Source: Corynebacterium sp. zg-331 (GTDB taxonomy: Bacteria > Actinomycetota > Actinomycetes > Mycobacteriales > Mycobacteriaceae). Taken from it: a DNA stretch of 64,000 bases. Positions 21,247 to 29,257 of the stretch are shown here, in pieces. The stretch spans positions 124,001 through 188,000 of the forward strand of contig NZ_JACMYD010000003.1 of the NCBI RefSeq assembly GCF_014267345.1, written 5' to 3'. Made by a program: the position numbers and the translations under genes. Position 1 is the first letter of the stretch; each line of letters starts with the position of its first letter. The notes under the pieces were generated by a model. The model saw only the letters and a list, made by a program, of their open reading frames with translations, searched no databases and was not told where the DNA came from.

Positions 21247-22299
21247 TCATCCCTCGTGCACCAGCGGAACCTCCACGTCCAGGGAGGGATCGGTGCCCAC
21301 CCCCAGCCCGGAGGGCCGCGCCCCCTCGGCAATAAGCTGCGCGGCCACCGCGGCGATCATCAGGCCGTTATCCGTGCACAGCGGGAAGCTGGGCACGCGC
21401 AGCTCGATGCCCTCCGCCACGCAGCGCTGAGCGGCCAGTTCCCGCAGCCGCGAGTTGGCCGCCACCCCGCCGCCCAGGAGCAACACCTCGGCCCCGGTAT
21501 CCCGGCAGGCGCGCACCGCCTTCATGGTGAGCACATCGCACACCGCCTCCTGGAACGAGGCACACACGTCCTCCACGCTGATCACCCTGTCCTCGCGCTC
21601 GGCGGCCTCCACGTAGCGGGCCACGGAGGTCTTGAGGCCCGAGAAGGAGAAATCGTGCCGGTGCCCGCGCTCCTCGTCCACCTTTTTGGTCAGGCCGCGC
21701 GGGAAGGCGATGGCCGCGGGGTTCCCGCGGGCGGCCAGGCGGTCGATGACCGGGCCGCCCGGGTACCCCAGCCCCAGCAGGCGCGAGACCTTGTCGTAGG
21801 CCTCGCCGGCGGCGTCGTCGAGCGTGGAACCCAGCTCACGCATGGGCCTGCCCACGGCCTCCACCTCAAGCAGCTGGGTGTGCCCGCCGGAGACCAGCAG
21901 CGCCACCGAGTGCGGCAGCAGGGTTCCCTCCAGGTTGGCCACGGCCACGTGGCCGCCCAGGTGATTGACCCCGTAGAACGGGACGTCCCAGCCCGCGGCA
22001 TAACCCTTGGCGGCCGAGGCCCCCACCAGCAGCGCCCCGGCCAGGCCCGGCCCCACGGTAGCCGCCACGGCGTCGGGGCGCTCGATACCGGCCTGCGCCA
22101 GGGCCTCGCGCACCACCGGCACCATCGCCTCCAGGTGCGCGCGGGAGGCGATCTCGGGGACGACGCCGCCGAAGCGGGCGTGCTGCTCCATCGAGGAGGC
22201 CACCACGTTGGCCAGTTCCTCCACGCGACCATCGTCGTGGAGGCGCACGATGCCCACGCCCGTTTCGTCGCAGGAGCTTTCAATACCGAGGATAATCAT
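21247..22299 (-). CDS. tsaD: tRNA N6-adenosine threonylcarbamoyltransferase
   Basis: 350 residues. It transfers the threonylcarbamoyl group to A37 of ANN-decoding tRNAs. It has the N-terminal [13 protein letters not shown], the metal-binding HLGGH around residue 112, the LVSGGHTQ nucleotide loop and [14 protein letters not shown]. Its start overlaps the rimI stop by 4 bases, and the order tsaB-rimI-tsaD is an operon on the minus strand. Confidence 0.97.
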   Translation of the reverse strand: MIILGIESSCDETGVGIVRLHDDGRVEELANVVASSMEQHARFGGVVPEIASRAHLEAMVPVVREALAQAGIERPDAVAATVGPGLAGALLVGASAAKGYAAGWDVPFYGVNHLGGHVAVANLEGTLLPHSVALLVSGGHTQLLEVEAVGRPMRELGSTLDDAAGEAYDKVSRLLGLGYPGGPVIDRLAARGNPAAIAFPRGLTKKVDEERGHRHDFSFSGLKTSVARYVEAAEREDRVISVEDVCASFQEAVCDVLTMKAVRACRDTGAEVLLLGGGVAANSRLRELAAQRCVAEGIELRVPSFPLCTDNGLMIAAVAAQLIAEGARPSGLGVGTDPSLDVEVPLVHEG

Positions 22300-22763
22300 G
22301 ATGGTTTCACAGTAGCCTCACGCATCATGGTGTACGCATCCGCCCCGGAGGGCTGATAGTAGTTGCGGCGCGTGCCCGTGATCCTAAAGCCACAGCTTTC
22401 GTAGAGGGCCCGGGCCGGGGCGTTATCGGTGCGCACCTCCAAAAAAACTGGGGCCGCCAGCAGGTCCGCGGTATGGAGGAGCTGATCTAGCAGGGCTCGG
22501 CCAAGGCCCCGCCCCTGGTAGGCGGGATCCACCGCGATGGTGTACACCTCGCACTCGGGAGCCTCTTCGGGCCCCAGCACCGCCATCCCCGCGTAGCCCA
22601 CCAAGAGATCGCCGTCACAGGCCCCCACGTAGAAGGAGGAGGGGTGCGCGATCTCCCTCTCGAAGGCCTGGCGCGGCCAGGGACTATCTTCCGTGAACAA
22701 CACCTGCTCTAATTCCGCGCACCGGGCGGCGTCCGCCGCCGTTAGCCGCCGCAGCCCCACCAT
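22296..22763 (-). CDS. rimI: Ribosomal protein S18-alanine N-acetyltransferase
   Basis: 155 residues, one GNAT domain. The acetyl-CoA binding loop [10 protein letters not shown] is at about residue 88, preceded by [13 protein letters not shown]. RimI acetylates the N-terminal Ala of ribosomal protein S18, and in actinobacteria may act more broadly. It overlaps the tsaB stop by 22 bases at its start and tsaD by 4 bases at its end, so the three are translationally coupled. Confidence 0.9.
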   Translation of the reverse strand: MVGLRRLTAADAARCAELEQVLFTEDSPWPRQAFEREIAHPSSFYVGACDGDLLVGYAGMAVLGPEEAPECEVYTIAVDPAYQGRGLGRALLDQLLHTADLLAAPVFLEVRTDNAPARALYESCGFRITGTRRNYYQPSGADAYTMMREATVKPS

Positions 22764-23434
22764 TTATTCACCTCCGGGATCGCCGGGGAACGCGGCACAG
22801 GCTTGGGTTCGACGGCATCGGGGCGGCGCAGATACAGCGGCCGCAACGGCGCCGGGGTCGCGCTCATGTCCGCCACCGCCACCAACGCGGCGGGGGTGGG
22901 CCCGAGGTGGCTGCGCGGGACATCCGCCAGGTGCTCGGGCAGCTTTTCCACCAGGTGTTCCGGGATGCTCAGGTGCCCGGGGGTCTCCCGGGAACGCAGC
23001 GAGGCCGGGGCCACGACGTCCGGGCCCTCGACGCGCTCCCCGTGGCGATAGGCGGCCCAGTACACCTCCCGACGCCGCGCGTCGGTGGCCACCAGGGCCA
23101 CAGGGTGCTCTCGGAGCTGATACCCGATGGCGTCCAGCGAGCACACCCCGTGCACCGGCAGGCCCAGGGAGTGACCCAGGGACTCCGCGGTGACCATGCC
23201 CACCCGCAACCCGGTAAACGGGCCGGGGCCGCAGCCGACCACCATCGCCCCCATGTCCACCAGGGAAAGGGCCTGCTCACGCAGCATCTCCTGGATGGTG
23301 GGAACTAAGAACTCGTTGTGGGCGCGGGTGCCGCGCACGATGCGCTGCGCCACCGCGTCCCCCGTGGCGGTATCCACGATACCCGTCACAAGGTCCGCCG
23401 TGGCGGTATCAATGGCGAGAGCTAACACGATCAC
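22742..23434 (-). CDS. tsaB: TsaB, t6A synthesis scaffold protein
   Basis: 230 residues. ASKHA-fold paralogue of TsaD that binds it in the threonylcarbamoyl transferase complex. It reads LALAIDTATADLVTGIVD at the N-terminus and has the typical GCGPGPFTGLRVGMVTAESL segment around residue 70. The start is GTG 23434; GTG 23428 is an equal alternative. First gene of the tsaB-rimI-tsaD operon; tsaE is 4 kb upstream, separated by efeUOB and VKOR. Confidence 0.93.
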   Translation of the reverse strand: MIVLALAIDTATADLVTGIVDTATGDAVAQRIVRGTRAHNEFLVPTIQEMLREQALSLVDMGAMVVGCGPGPFTGLRVGMVTAESLGHSLGLPVHGVCSLDAIGYQLREHPVALVATDARRREVYWAAYRHGERVEGPDVVAPASLRSRETPGHLSIPEHLVEKLPEHLADVPRSHLGPTPAALVAVADMSATPAPLRPLYLRRPDAVEPKPVPRSPAIPEVNKWWGCGG

Positions 23435-23465
23435 CAGAATAACCCGTCGTCACCCCGGCGCGCCC

Positions 23466-24683
23466 CTAGCCCAGCAGCCGCTGCCCCACGTACTCCTCAC
23501 CCTCCCGAATACCCGGAGGAATCAGGTACAGGCCCGTGGCGATGTGCTGCAGATATTCCGTGAGCAGGTCGTCGGCCATGCGGGAGAGCACCGGGATGAA
23601 GTGGGTGCGCGGGTCGCGCACGTAGGCGATGAAGAACAGTCCCGCCTGCAACCTGCCCAACTCCGTGAGGCCCTCGGTGTAGTTATATCCCCGGCGCAGC
23701 ATCCGCACCCCCTCATTATGCACGGGGTGCACGGTGGCCAGGTGCGAGTGCGCATCGATGCTGCCCTCGTGAAAGTCCGGCGCGCTGAACTCCTCACCAC
23801 CGGACATCGGCGCACCCTGCACCTTGTCCCGGCCAATGATCCGCTGCTGCTCGGCCAGAACCAGCTCGTCCCACACCTCCATCATCATGTGGATCTTGCG
23901 CACGCACAGGTACGTGCCGCCCGCGGCCCAGGCGCCGACGTCGTCGTCCGGTTGAATCCACAGGTGCGCATCGAGCTCCTTCGCGGAATCCTCTGCCTTG
24001 ATGTTGGCGGTGCCGTCCTTAAAGCCAAAGAGATTGCGCGGCGTTTCCTGCTGCGTGGAGGTCGAGGCGGTGCGACCGTAGCCCAGTTGCATCCAGCGCA
24101 CCGACGCCGTGCCAAAGGCCAGGCGCTTGAACTGGTGCATGGCGTGGAGCACCACCATCGGATCCTCCGCGCAGATCTGTATCACCAGATCACCGTGCGA
24201 GCGGTCCTCGTCGATTTTCTCCGCCGCCATGCGCGGAATCCCCTGGCGCAGGGCCTGCGGGCAGTACCGATCCAGGCCGAATTCCTCCCGGAACAGTCCG
24301 GCGCCAAAGCCAAAGGTGATGCTCAACCGAGAGGGGCGTAGCCCCATCGCCTCGCCGGTATCGTCCGGGGGTACATCGTCGCGCGTCTTGGGCGGATTGA
24401 CCGGCTCGCCCGCCTGCATGCGCTCGGCCGCCAACGTCCACGTGCGCAAAAGGGCCACCAGATCCTCCCGGCGGGTGGCCACCACGTCGAAGGCCACCAT
24501 CAGCATCTGCTGCTGGGCCGGGGTGATGATCCCCGACTGGTGTTCCCCGCGGAACTCCACGGCCTCGTCCGCGGCGGCCTGCTCCGGTGCCGTGCCTCGT
24601 CCCAGGGCGAAGCCGCCCAGGGCGGTGCCCGCGCTCACGCCGGTGCCCAGGAGCATGGCCCGGCGGCTGATTCGAGTAGGCAT
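23466..24683 (-). CDS. efeB: Deferrochelatase/DyP-type peroxidase EfeB
   Basis: 405 residues. The N-terminus TRISRRAMLLGTGVSAGTAL is a twin-arginine signal, so the folded haem enzyme is exported. The DyP motif GFKDGTANI with its catalytic Asp is at about residue 217, and the proximal haem His lies in the region around ATVHPVH. EfeB uses peroxide to oxidise ferrous iron for EfeU or releases iron from haem. It starts on the last base of the efeO stop codon (TAATG), the tightest possible coupling. Last gene of efeUOB. Confidence 0.93.
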   Translation of the reverse strand: MPTRISRRAMLLGTGVSAGTALGGFALGRGTAPEQAAADEAVEFRGEHQSGIITPAQQQMLMVAFDVVATRREDLVALLRTWTLAAERMQAGEPVNPPKTRDDVPPDDTGEAMGLRPSRLSITFGFGAGLFREEFGLDRYCPQALRQGIPRMAAEKIDEDRSHGDLVIQICAEDPMVVLHAMHQFKRLAFGTASVRWMQLGYGRTASTSTQQETPRNLFGFKDGTANIKAEDSAKELDAHLWIQPDDDVGAWAAGGTYLCVRKIHMMMEVWDELVLAEQQRIIGRDKVQGAPMSGGEEFSAPDFHEGSIDAHSHLATVHPVHNEGVRMLRRGYNYTEGLTELGRLQAGLFFIAYVRDPRTHFIPVLSRMADDLLTEYLQHIATGLYLIPPGIREGEEYVGQRLLG

Positions 24684-25861
24684 TAGACGATCGCCTCGGT
24701 CAGCGTGGCCAGGGGCACGCGCAGCGCGTCTACGCGATCGGACAATTCGCGGCGGGCCTTATCGTCCAGGGAGTCGTAGGAGGCAAATCCCTCTCCCGTG
24801 CGGTGCTTGTCCAGGGCGGCCTGGAGGGCCTCAAAACGCGAGGCGATGGTCGCGGCCAGGTCCTCATCGTTGCGTTTGGCTAGGGCCTCCACCGTGCCGT
24901 AGGCTACCCGGGCGCCCTCAAGGTTGCCCTGGAAATCATAGAGATCGGTGTGGCTAAAGGCTTCCTCCTCGCCGGTGATCTTGGTGGTGGCCACCTCCTC
25001 TAGCAGCCCGATCGCCCCGTTGGAGATATCCGCGATACTCACGGAGAAGTCGGGAGAATACACCAGATCGTAGAGCTTCTGGGTATCGCCTATCAGACTC
25101 CGGGAAAGGTTCTCGCGCTCTTCCGGGGCGGCCGCCGGGGCGCCCTCGGGCCGCCACAGGTCCTTTTCGATGCGGTGCCAACCCGTCCACGGGCGTCTAT
25201 CGTTCTCTTCGGAGGCCTGGTAATCGGCCTCCCGCTCGTCGAGGGCGGGGTCAAGATCGCCAAAAGCCTCGGCGGTCGGTTCGATCCGCTCGTAGAACAT
25301 GCGGGCGGGCGCATAGGCCTTCTTCGCCGCGGCCTCGTTGCCCTGTCGATACGCGTCGGCAAAGTCCTCGGTGGCGGCGAGCAGCTGGCCCACTTGATCC
25401 CGGACGTAGGCGGTGTAGTTCACCACCGCGGCGTTAATGAGCTCCTTTTCGTCGGCGGAGACCTCCACCTCCTCGCCCTGCGTCACGGTGAAATCGCGCG
25501 CGCCCACCAGGGCGCCCACCATGTTCTTCTTGCAGGCCGTCACGTAGGTGCCCGGTTCGAGCAGCACCGTGTAATCGACGGTGGTGCCCGGCCCGATATT
25601 CTCGCGCTCGCCCACGATGCGCAGGCGATCCTCGGCGAGGATCTCGAACTCATTGCGCACCGTGCCCTCGTTTTTCACATGGAAGGTCACCCGACCGGAC
25701 GGGACCTCCGAGGCGGAGACCTCGCAGGCATCGTCGGCGATGCGCACCTCGATGGGCCCGCCCGCGGCCCCGTTGTCCCCGGTATTCTCCGGATTGTTTG
25801 CCACGCAGGCGCTCAGCGCCACGGCCGACAGCAGAACGGGAATGATACGAACACACTTCAT
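24683..25861 (-). CDS. efeO: Iron uptake lipoprotein EfeO (cupredoxin plus M75 domain)
   Basis: 392 residues. Lipoprotein signal with lipobox VALSAC; the mature protein starts at Cys19. An N-terminal cupredoxin-like domain (about residues 35-130; VRIADDACEVSASEVPSG) is followed by an M75 peptidase-like domain with the HxxE iron motif in GWHRIEKDLW. It captures iron outside the membrane and passes it to EfeU. The gene follows efeU by 5 bases. Confidence 0.92.
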   Translation of the reverse strand: MKCVRIIPVLLSAVALSACVANNPENTGDNGAAGGPIEVRIADDACEVSASEVPSGRVTFHVKNEGTVRNEFEILAEDRLRIVGERENIGPGTTVDYTVLLEPGTYVTACKKNMVGALVGARDFTVTQGEEVEVSADEKELINAAVVNYTAYVRDQVGQLLAATEDFADAYRQGNEAAAKKAYAPARMFYERIEPTAEAFGDLDPALDEREADYQASEENDRRPWTGWHRIEKDLWRPEGAPAAAPEERENLSRSLIGDTQKLYDLVYSPDFSVSIADISNGAIGLLEEVATTKITGEEEAFSHTDLYDFQGNLEGARVAYGTVEALAKRNDEDLAATIASRFEALQAALDKHRTGEGFASYDSLDDKARRELSDRVDALRVPLATLTEAIV

Positions 25862-25866
25862 GGCCT

Positions 25867-26733
25867 TTAAGCCCTCTCTTTATTTTTGATACCGCTCCGG
25901 GCGCGCCGCTGCTGCCGCCACACCAGCGGCAGCGCCACCGCGAGATACAACGCCCAGCCCACCACCTGCACCACGGTGGGTGCGAGATTGACGTTAAACA
26001 TGGCCTCTGCCAGCACAAACCACCACGCGCCCGGGTGCACGCCAGGAAGGTGTCCGTCGAAATAACCGGAAAGATCGTAGGCGCTCGTGCCCCACCCCGG
26101 CAGCACCCCGGCCTCCTGGAGATCCCCCAGGCCATAGGAAACGATGCCCGCCGCCACCACGATGAGCAGATAGCCGGTGAAGGTAAAAAACGCGCCCAGG
26201 TTGATCCGCGCGGTGCCTCGATAGACCAGCCAGCCGATCACCATCGCCGTGGCTAGCCCCGCGATCACCCCCGCGGTGGGCTGCCACAGACCACCGCGGG
26301 CGGTAGCCCGCACCGTGGCCCACACGAATACCGCCGTCTCCAGGCCCTCGCGGCCCACGCTCAGGGCCGCGAGCCACACGACCGCCCACGCCGAGGAACC
26401 CTCTAGGGCCGTGGCGGTCTGGGCGCGTAGATCGGCGCTGAGCCGACCCGCGTGCTGCGACATCCACAGGATCATCCAGGTGATCATGGCCGCGGCCACC
26501 AGCGAGAGGATTCCTCCCAGGATCTCCTGGGCCTGGAACGTGAGCGTGTACGGCCCCCAGGTCATCACCGCCCCCACCGCCAACGGCACCATTGCCGCCA
26601 GTCCCACCCCCAACCACAGGGCGGGCAGCATGTCCCGGCGATTCGTCTTCACCAGGCTCGCCACCAGGATCCCCACGATCAGGGATGCCTCGACCCCTTC
26701 GCGCAAGGCAATCAGAAAATTAGCCAGAAACAC
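25867..26733 (-). CDS. efeU: Iron permease EfeU (FTR1 family)
   Basis: 288 residues, about seven membrane helices. Both FTR1 iron motifs of the REGxE type are present: REGVE at residues 11-15 and REGLE near residue 127. It transports ferric iron across the membrane after oxidation by EfeB. It is the first gene of efeUOB, with a candidate DtxR site about 65-80 bases upstream of its start. Confidence 0.93.
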   Translation of the reverse strand: MFLANFLIALREGVEASLIVGILVASLVKTNRRDMLPALWLGVGLAAMVPLAVGAVMTWGPYTLTFQAQEILGGILSLVAAAMITWMILWMSQHAGRLSADLRAQTATALEGSSAWAVVWLAALSVGREGLETAVFVWATVRATARGGLWQPTAGVIAGLATAMVIGWLVYRGTARINLGAFFTFTGYLLIVVAAGIVSYGLGDLQEAGVLPGWGTSAYDLSGYFDGHLPGVHPGAWWFVLAEAMFNVNLAPTVVQVVGWALYLAVALPLVWRQQRRARSGIKNKERA

Positions 26734-26796
26734 TGACCCAGCCGCCTTCCAGGCACGTGTTATAAGGAGAAAAGTATTCTTTCTCCACGAGAAAAA

Positions 26797-26815
26797 TTAG
26801 CCTCGGCTCGCCTCA
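26797..26815 (-). promoter_or_regulatory. Candidate DtxR box upstream of efeU
   Basis: The minus strand reads TGAGGCGAGCCGAGGCTAA. Compared by eye with the consensus TTAGGTTAGCCTAACCTAA, 13 of 19 positions agree, including the central AGCC and the outer CTAA. It lies about 65 bases upstream of the efeU start, next to an AT-rich stretch that could hold the promoter. Iron-loaded DtxR binding here would repress efeUOB. Confidence 0.5.
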
Positions 26816-26906
26816 TCAGTCAATAAGATGACCCCCTTATTTACCCCCGAATGAGCATTTTTTCACAGCGAAATACCCCCGATTACCGATCCCCGGGTTC
26901 CGATGC

Positions 26907-27548
26907 CTAGAAGTACGACCAGAACCGCGCCACGATCGCCACCCCGATCGCCGCGATCCACACCACGGCGATGAGCAGCTTCCCGCGATCCCATCCCCGG
27001 ATCAACGCGGATCCCGAATCCCCGTAGGCACGCAGGTTAAAGGCCGTGACGTACACAAAGAGCACGATGGTGACCGCCCACACCCCCATGCAATAGGGGC
27101 ACAGCGCCCCGATCACGTACACCGCCTGGAAAAACAGCCAGTGCACGAACAGTAGCGCAAACGTCATGCCCGCCTGGGCCCCGAACCAAAACCACCCGGC
27201 AAACCGCCCCCCGGCCGCCACCGCCGCGCCGATGAGGGCGACCATGCCAAAGCCCACCAGGCCGATGAAAGGATTCGGAATGCCAAAGGCCGCCGCTTGC
27301 ACGGAGCGCATGACGTTGCCGCAGGACACCACGGCATTGAGATCGCAGGTGGTGATGTAGGAGGGATCCTCCGCCAGCTTCATCTTTTCCACCATGATGA
27401 TCCCGGAGAGCACGATGCCCACGATGCCTCCCACAACGAACAGCCACCCCCACGCCGCCGAGGGAGCGACCCTCGGGACGGGAGAACTATCGCCCTCGCG
27501 CGCCTGCGCATCCCCCTGCTTGGTTCCGGCCACCGCGTCCGCCATCAT
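26907..27548 (-). CDS. Vitamin K epoxide reductase (VKOR) family protein
   Basis: 213 residues, five likely membrane helices. VKOR cysteines are present: the loop pair in TTCDLNAVVSCGNVM (around residues 70-80) and the active-site CPYC near residue 148. In actinobacteria VKOR reoxidises a DsbA-like protein and so supports disulphide formation in exported proteins, passing electrons to menaquinone. The sequence N-terminal to the first helix is hydrophilic. It lies between efeU and tsaE; the extra-cytoplasmic oxidative role may serve cysteine-bearing exported proteins. Confidence 0.88.
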   Translation of the reverse strand: MMADAVAGTKQGDAQAREGDSSPVPRVAPSAAWGWLFVVGGIVGIVLSGIIMVEKMKLAEDPSYITTCDLNAVVSCGNVMRSVQAAAFGIPNPFIGLVGFGMVALIGAAVAAGGRFAGWFWFGAQAGMTFALLFVHWLFFQAVYVIGALCPYCMGVWAVTIVLFVYVTAFNLRAYGDSGSALIRGWDRGKLLIAVVWIAAIGVAIVARFWSYF

Positions 27549-27609
27549 CGTGCCCCTTTTTCTTGCTTTCGTTCATGGGCGCCGGGCGCGCCATCATGCC
27601 CCTCCTATT

Positions 27610-28107
27610 TTAGGCCCCGCCGCGGCGCTGCCACGATATGATCCTAGCCTCAGAGGAGGGATCGTGCTCCACGGCGGTGATGCGATCCAGGCACACGAAC
27701 AGATACTCCCCCGCGATCTGCTCCACCAGGCCGCCGCCCCATTCCGCCACCACCACCGCCTGCGTCAGCTCCGAGTCCAGGTCGAGGGAATCCAAGGCAC
27801 CCGTCGGGTCGGCCGCGGCCTCGCCCTCCCCCAGCAGGCGGTAGGCGTCCACGTGAATCAGCGTGGGTCCGCCCGCGCGATGACGGTGCTCCCGGGCGAT
27901 GATAAACGTCGGGGAGGTGACCCTGCCGCGCACCCCCATGCCCGTCGCAATCCCCTGGGTCAGGGTGGTCTTGCCCGCCCCCAGGGGGCCATCGAGCAGA
28001 ACCACGTCCCCTGCCTCCAGCGCCGCGCCCAGGTACGCGCCGAGCGCGCGCGTGTCCTCCGCGTCCTCGCACCGGCGCATGCCCTCGGCCGGAAGGGTCT
28101 CCTTCAT
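27610..28107 (-). CDS. tsaE: tRNA t6A synthesis ATPase TsaE
   Basis: 165 residues from ATG 28107 (MKETLPAEGMRRCEDAEDT). The Walker A motif GPLGAGKTTLTQG is near residue 42, followed by the family motif SPTFIIAREH and HVDAYRL. It drives the TsaB-TsaD cycle by ATP hydrolysis. The start overlaps the alr stop by 4 bases (ATGA). The open frame extends further upstream inside alr but has no ribosome site. Confidence 0.94.
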   Translation of the reverse strand: MKETLPAEGMRRCEDAEDTRALGAYLGAALEAGDVVLLDGPLGAGKTTLTQGIATGMGVRGRVTSPTFIIAREHRHRAGGPTLIHVDAYRLLGEGEAAADPTGALDSLDLDSELTQAVVVAEWGGGLVEQIAGEYLFVCLDRITAVEHDPSSEARIISWQRRGGA

Positions 28108-29225
28108 TCTTGTGTTCCCTCCTCCACATACACCCTGCGGGTACGACGCCGGGGCGCGCACACCACCTCGTAGCTGATCGTGCCGCTGCGCCGCGCCAAT
28201 TCCGTGGCGCTCATGGCGTCGCGGCCAAAGATAATCGCCTCATCGCCGGGGCGCACCCCCCGCGGGTTCTCCCCCAGCCACACCAGGAACTGATCCATGC
28301 ACACCCTGCCCACCTGGGGATAGCGGTGGCCTCCCACGGTGACCTCCAGGTGCCCCTGCGCCGCGCGCGGGAGCCCATCGGCATAGCCGGCGGGAATCAG
28401 GGCCAGGAAGCCATCGCGCGGGGCCCGCCACGTCAGGCCGTAGGAGGCGCCCTCCCCCGCCCGCACGGGTTTCACCAGCAGCACTCGCGCCGCCCAGGTC
28501 ATCGCCGCTATCAGCCCGTGGTCTCGCCCCACCACGGGTTCGAGCCCGTAGAGCGCTAGGCCCACGCGCACCATCTCGTGGTGTAGATCCGGGCGAGTCA
28601 GCGTTCCTGGGGAATTACAGAGGTGATTGACCGGTACCCGCAGACCGTGCGCCCGCGCGCAGGCGAGCGCACGGCGGAACTGCTCGGCCTGCGCATCGGT
28701 GGCGGGGTTCTTCGGCTCATCGGCGCAGGAAAGGTGGCTCATCAAGCCCGTGACCCGCAGCGAGGGGCAGGCCGCCAGGGCCGCAAAGACCTCAGGCCAG
28801 TCCTTGGGCTCCACGCCGCTGCGGTGCATGCCGGTTTCCACCTTCACGGTGGTCTCGTAAGGCGCAGCGTGCCTCTCGACGTCGCGCGCGGCGTCGATCA
28901 GCGCCCGCGCGTGCTCCGGCGAGGTCACCGCCAGGCGAATCCCCCGGCGCACCGGCTCTGCTATGTCCTGATCGGGAGACCACAGCCACGCCGTGATCGG
29001 CGCCTCGATACCCCGATCCCGCAGCCCAAGAGCCTCCTGACACGTGGCCACCCCAAGTTCTCGCGCCCCATGGCGCAGGGTGGTGCGCGCCACCGCCTCG
29101 GCACCGTGGTTATACCCATCGGCCTTCACCACGGCCATCAGCCGCGCCGGGGCCACCCGCTGCGCGAGGAGACGGGTGTTATACGCGATGGCCCCCAGAT
29201 CGATGCGGGCGGTAAGCAAATCCAT
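28104..29225 (-). CDS. alr: Alanine racemase
   Basis: 373 residues. PLP enzyme making D-alanine for peptidoglycan. The PLP lysine lies in AVVKADGYNHGA near residue 34, and the second catalytic Tyr lies in GASYGLTW. It is followed by tsaE with a 4-base overlap, as in many actinobacteria. It lies 32 bases downstream of glmS, so glmS, alr and tsaE may be one transcript feeding cell-wall synthesis. Confidence 0.97.
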   Translation of the reverse strand: MDLLTARIDLGAIAYNTRLLAQRVAPARLMAVVKADGYNHGAEAVARTTLRHGARELGVATCQEALGLRDRGIEAPITAWLWSPDQDIAEPVRRGIRLAVTSPEHARALIDAARDVERHAAPYETTVKVETGMHRSGVEPKDWPEVFAALAACPSLRVTGLMSHLSCADEPKNPATDAQAEQFRRALACARAHGLRVPVNHLCNSPGTLTRPDLHHEMVRVGLALYGLEPVVGRDHGLIAAMTWAARVLLVKPVRAGEGASYGLTWRAPRDGFLALIPAGYADGLPRAAQGHLEVTVGGHRYPQVGRVCMDQFLVWLGENPRGVRPGDEAIIFGRDAMSATELARRSGTISYEVVCAPRRRTRRVYVEEGTQE

Positions 29226-29257
29226 GAGGCCCTATTGTGCCACCCCGCTGCCCCGGG

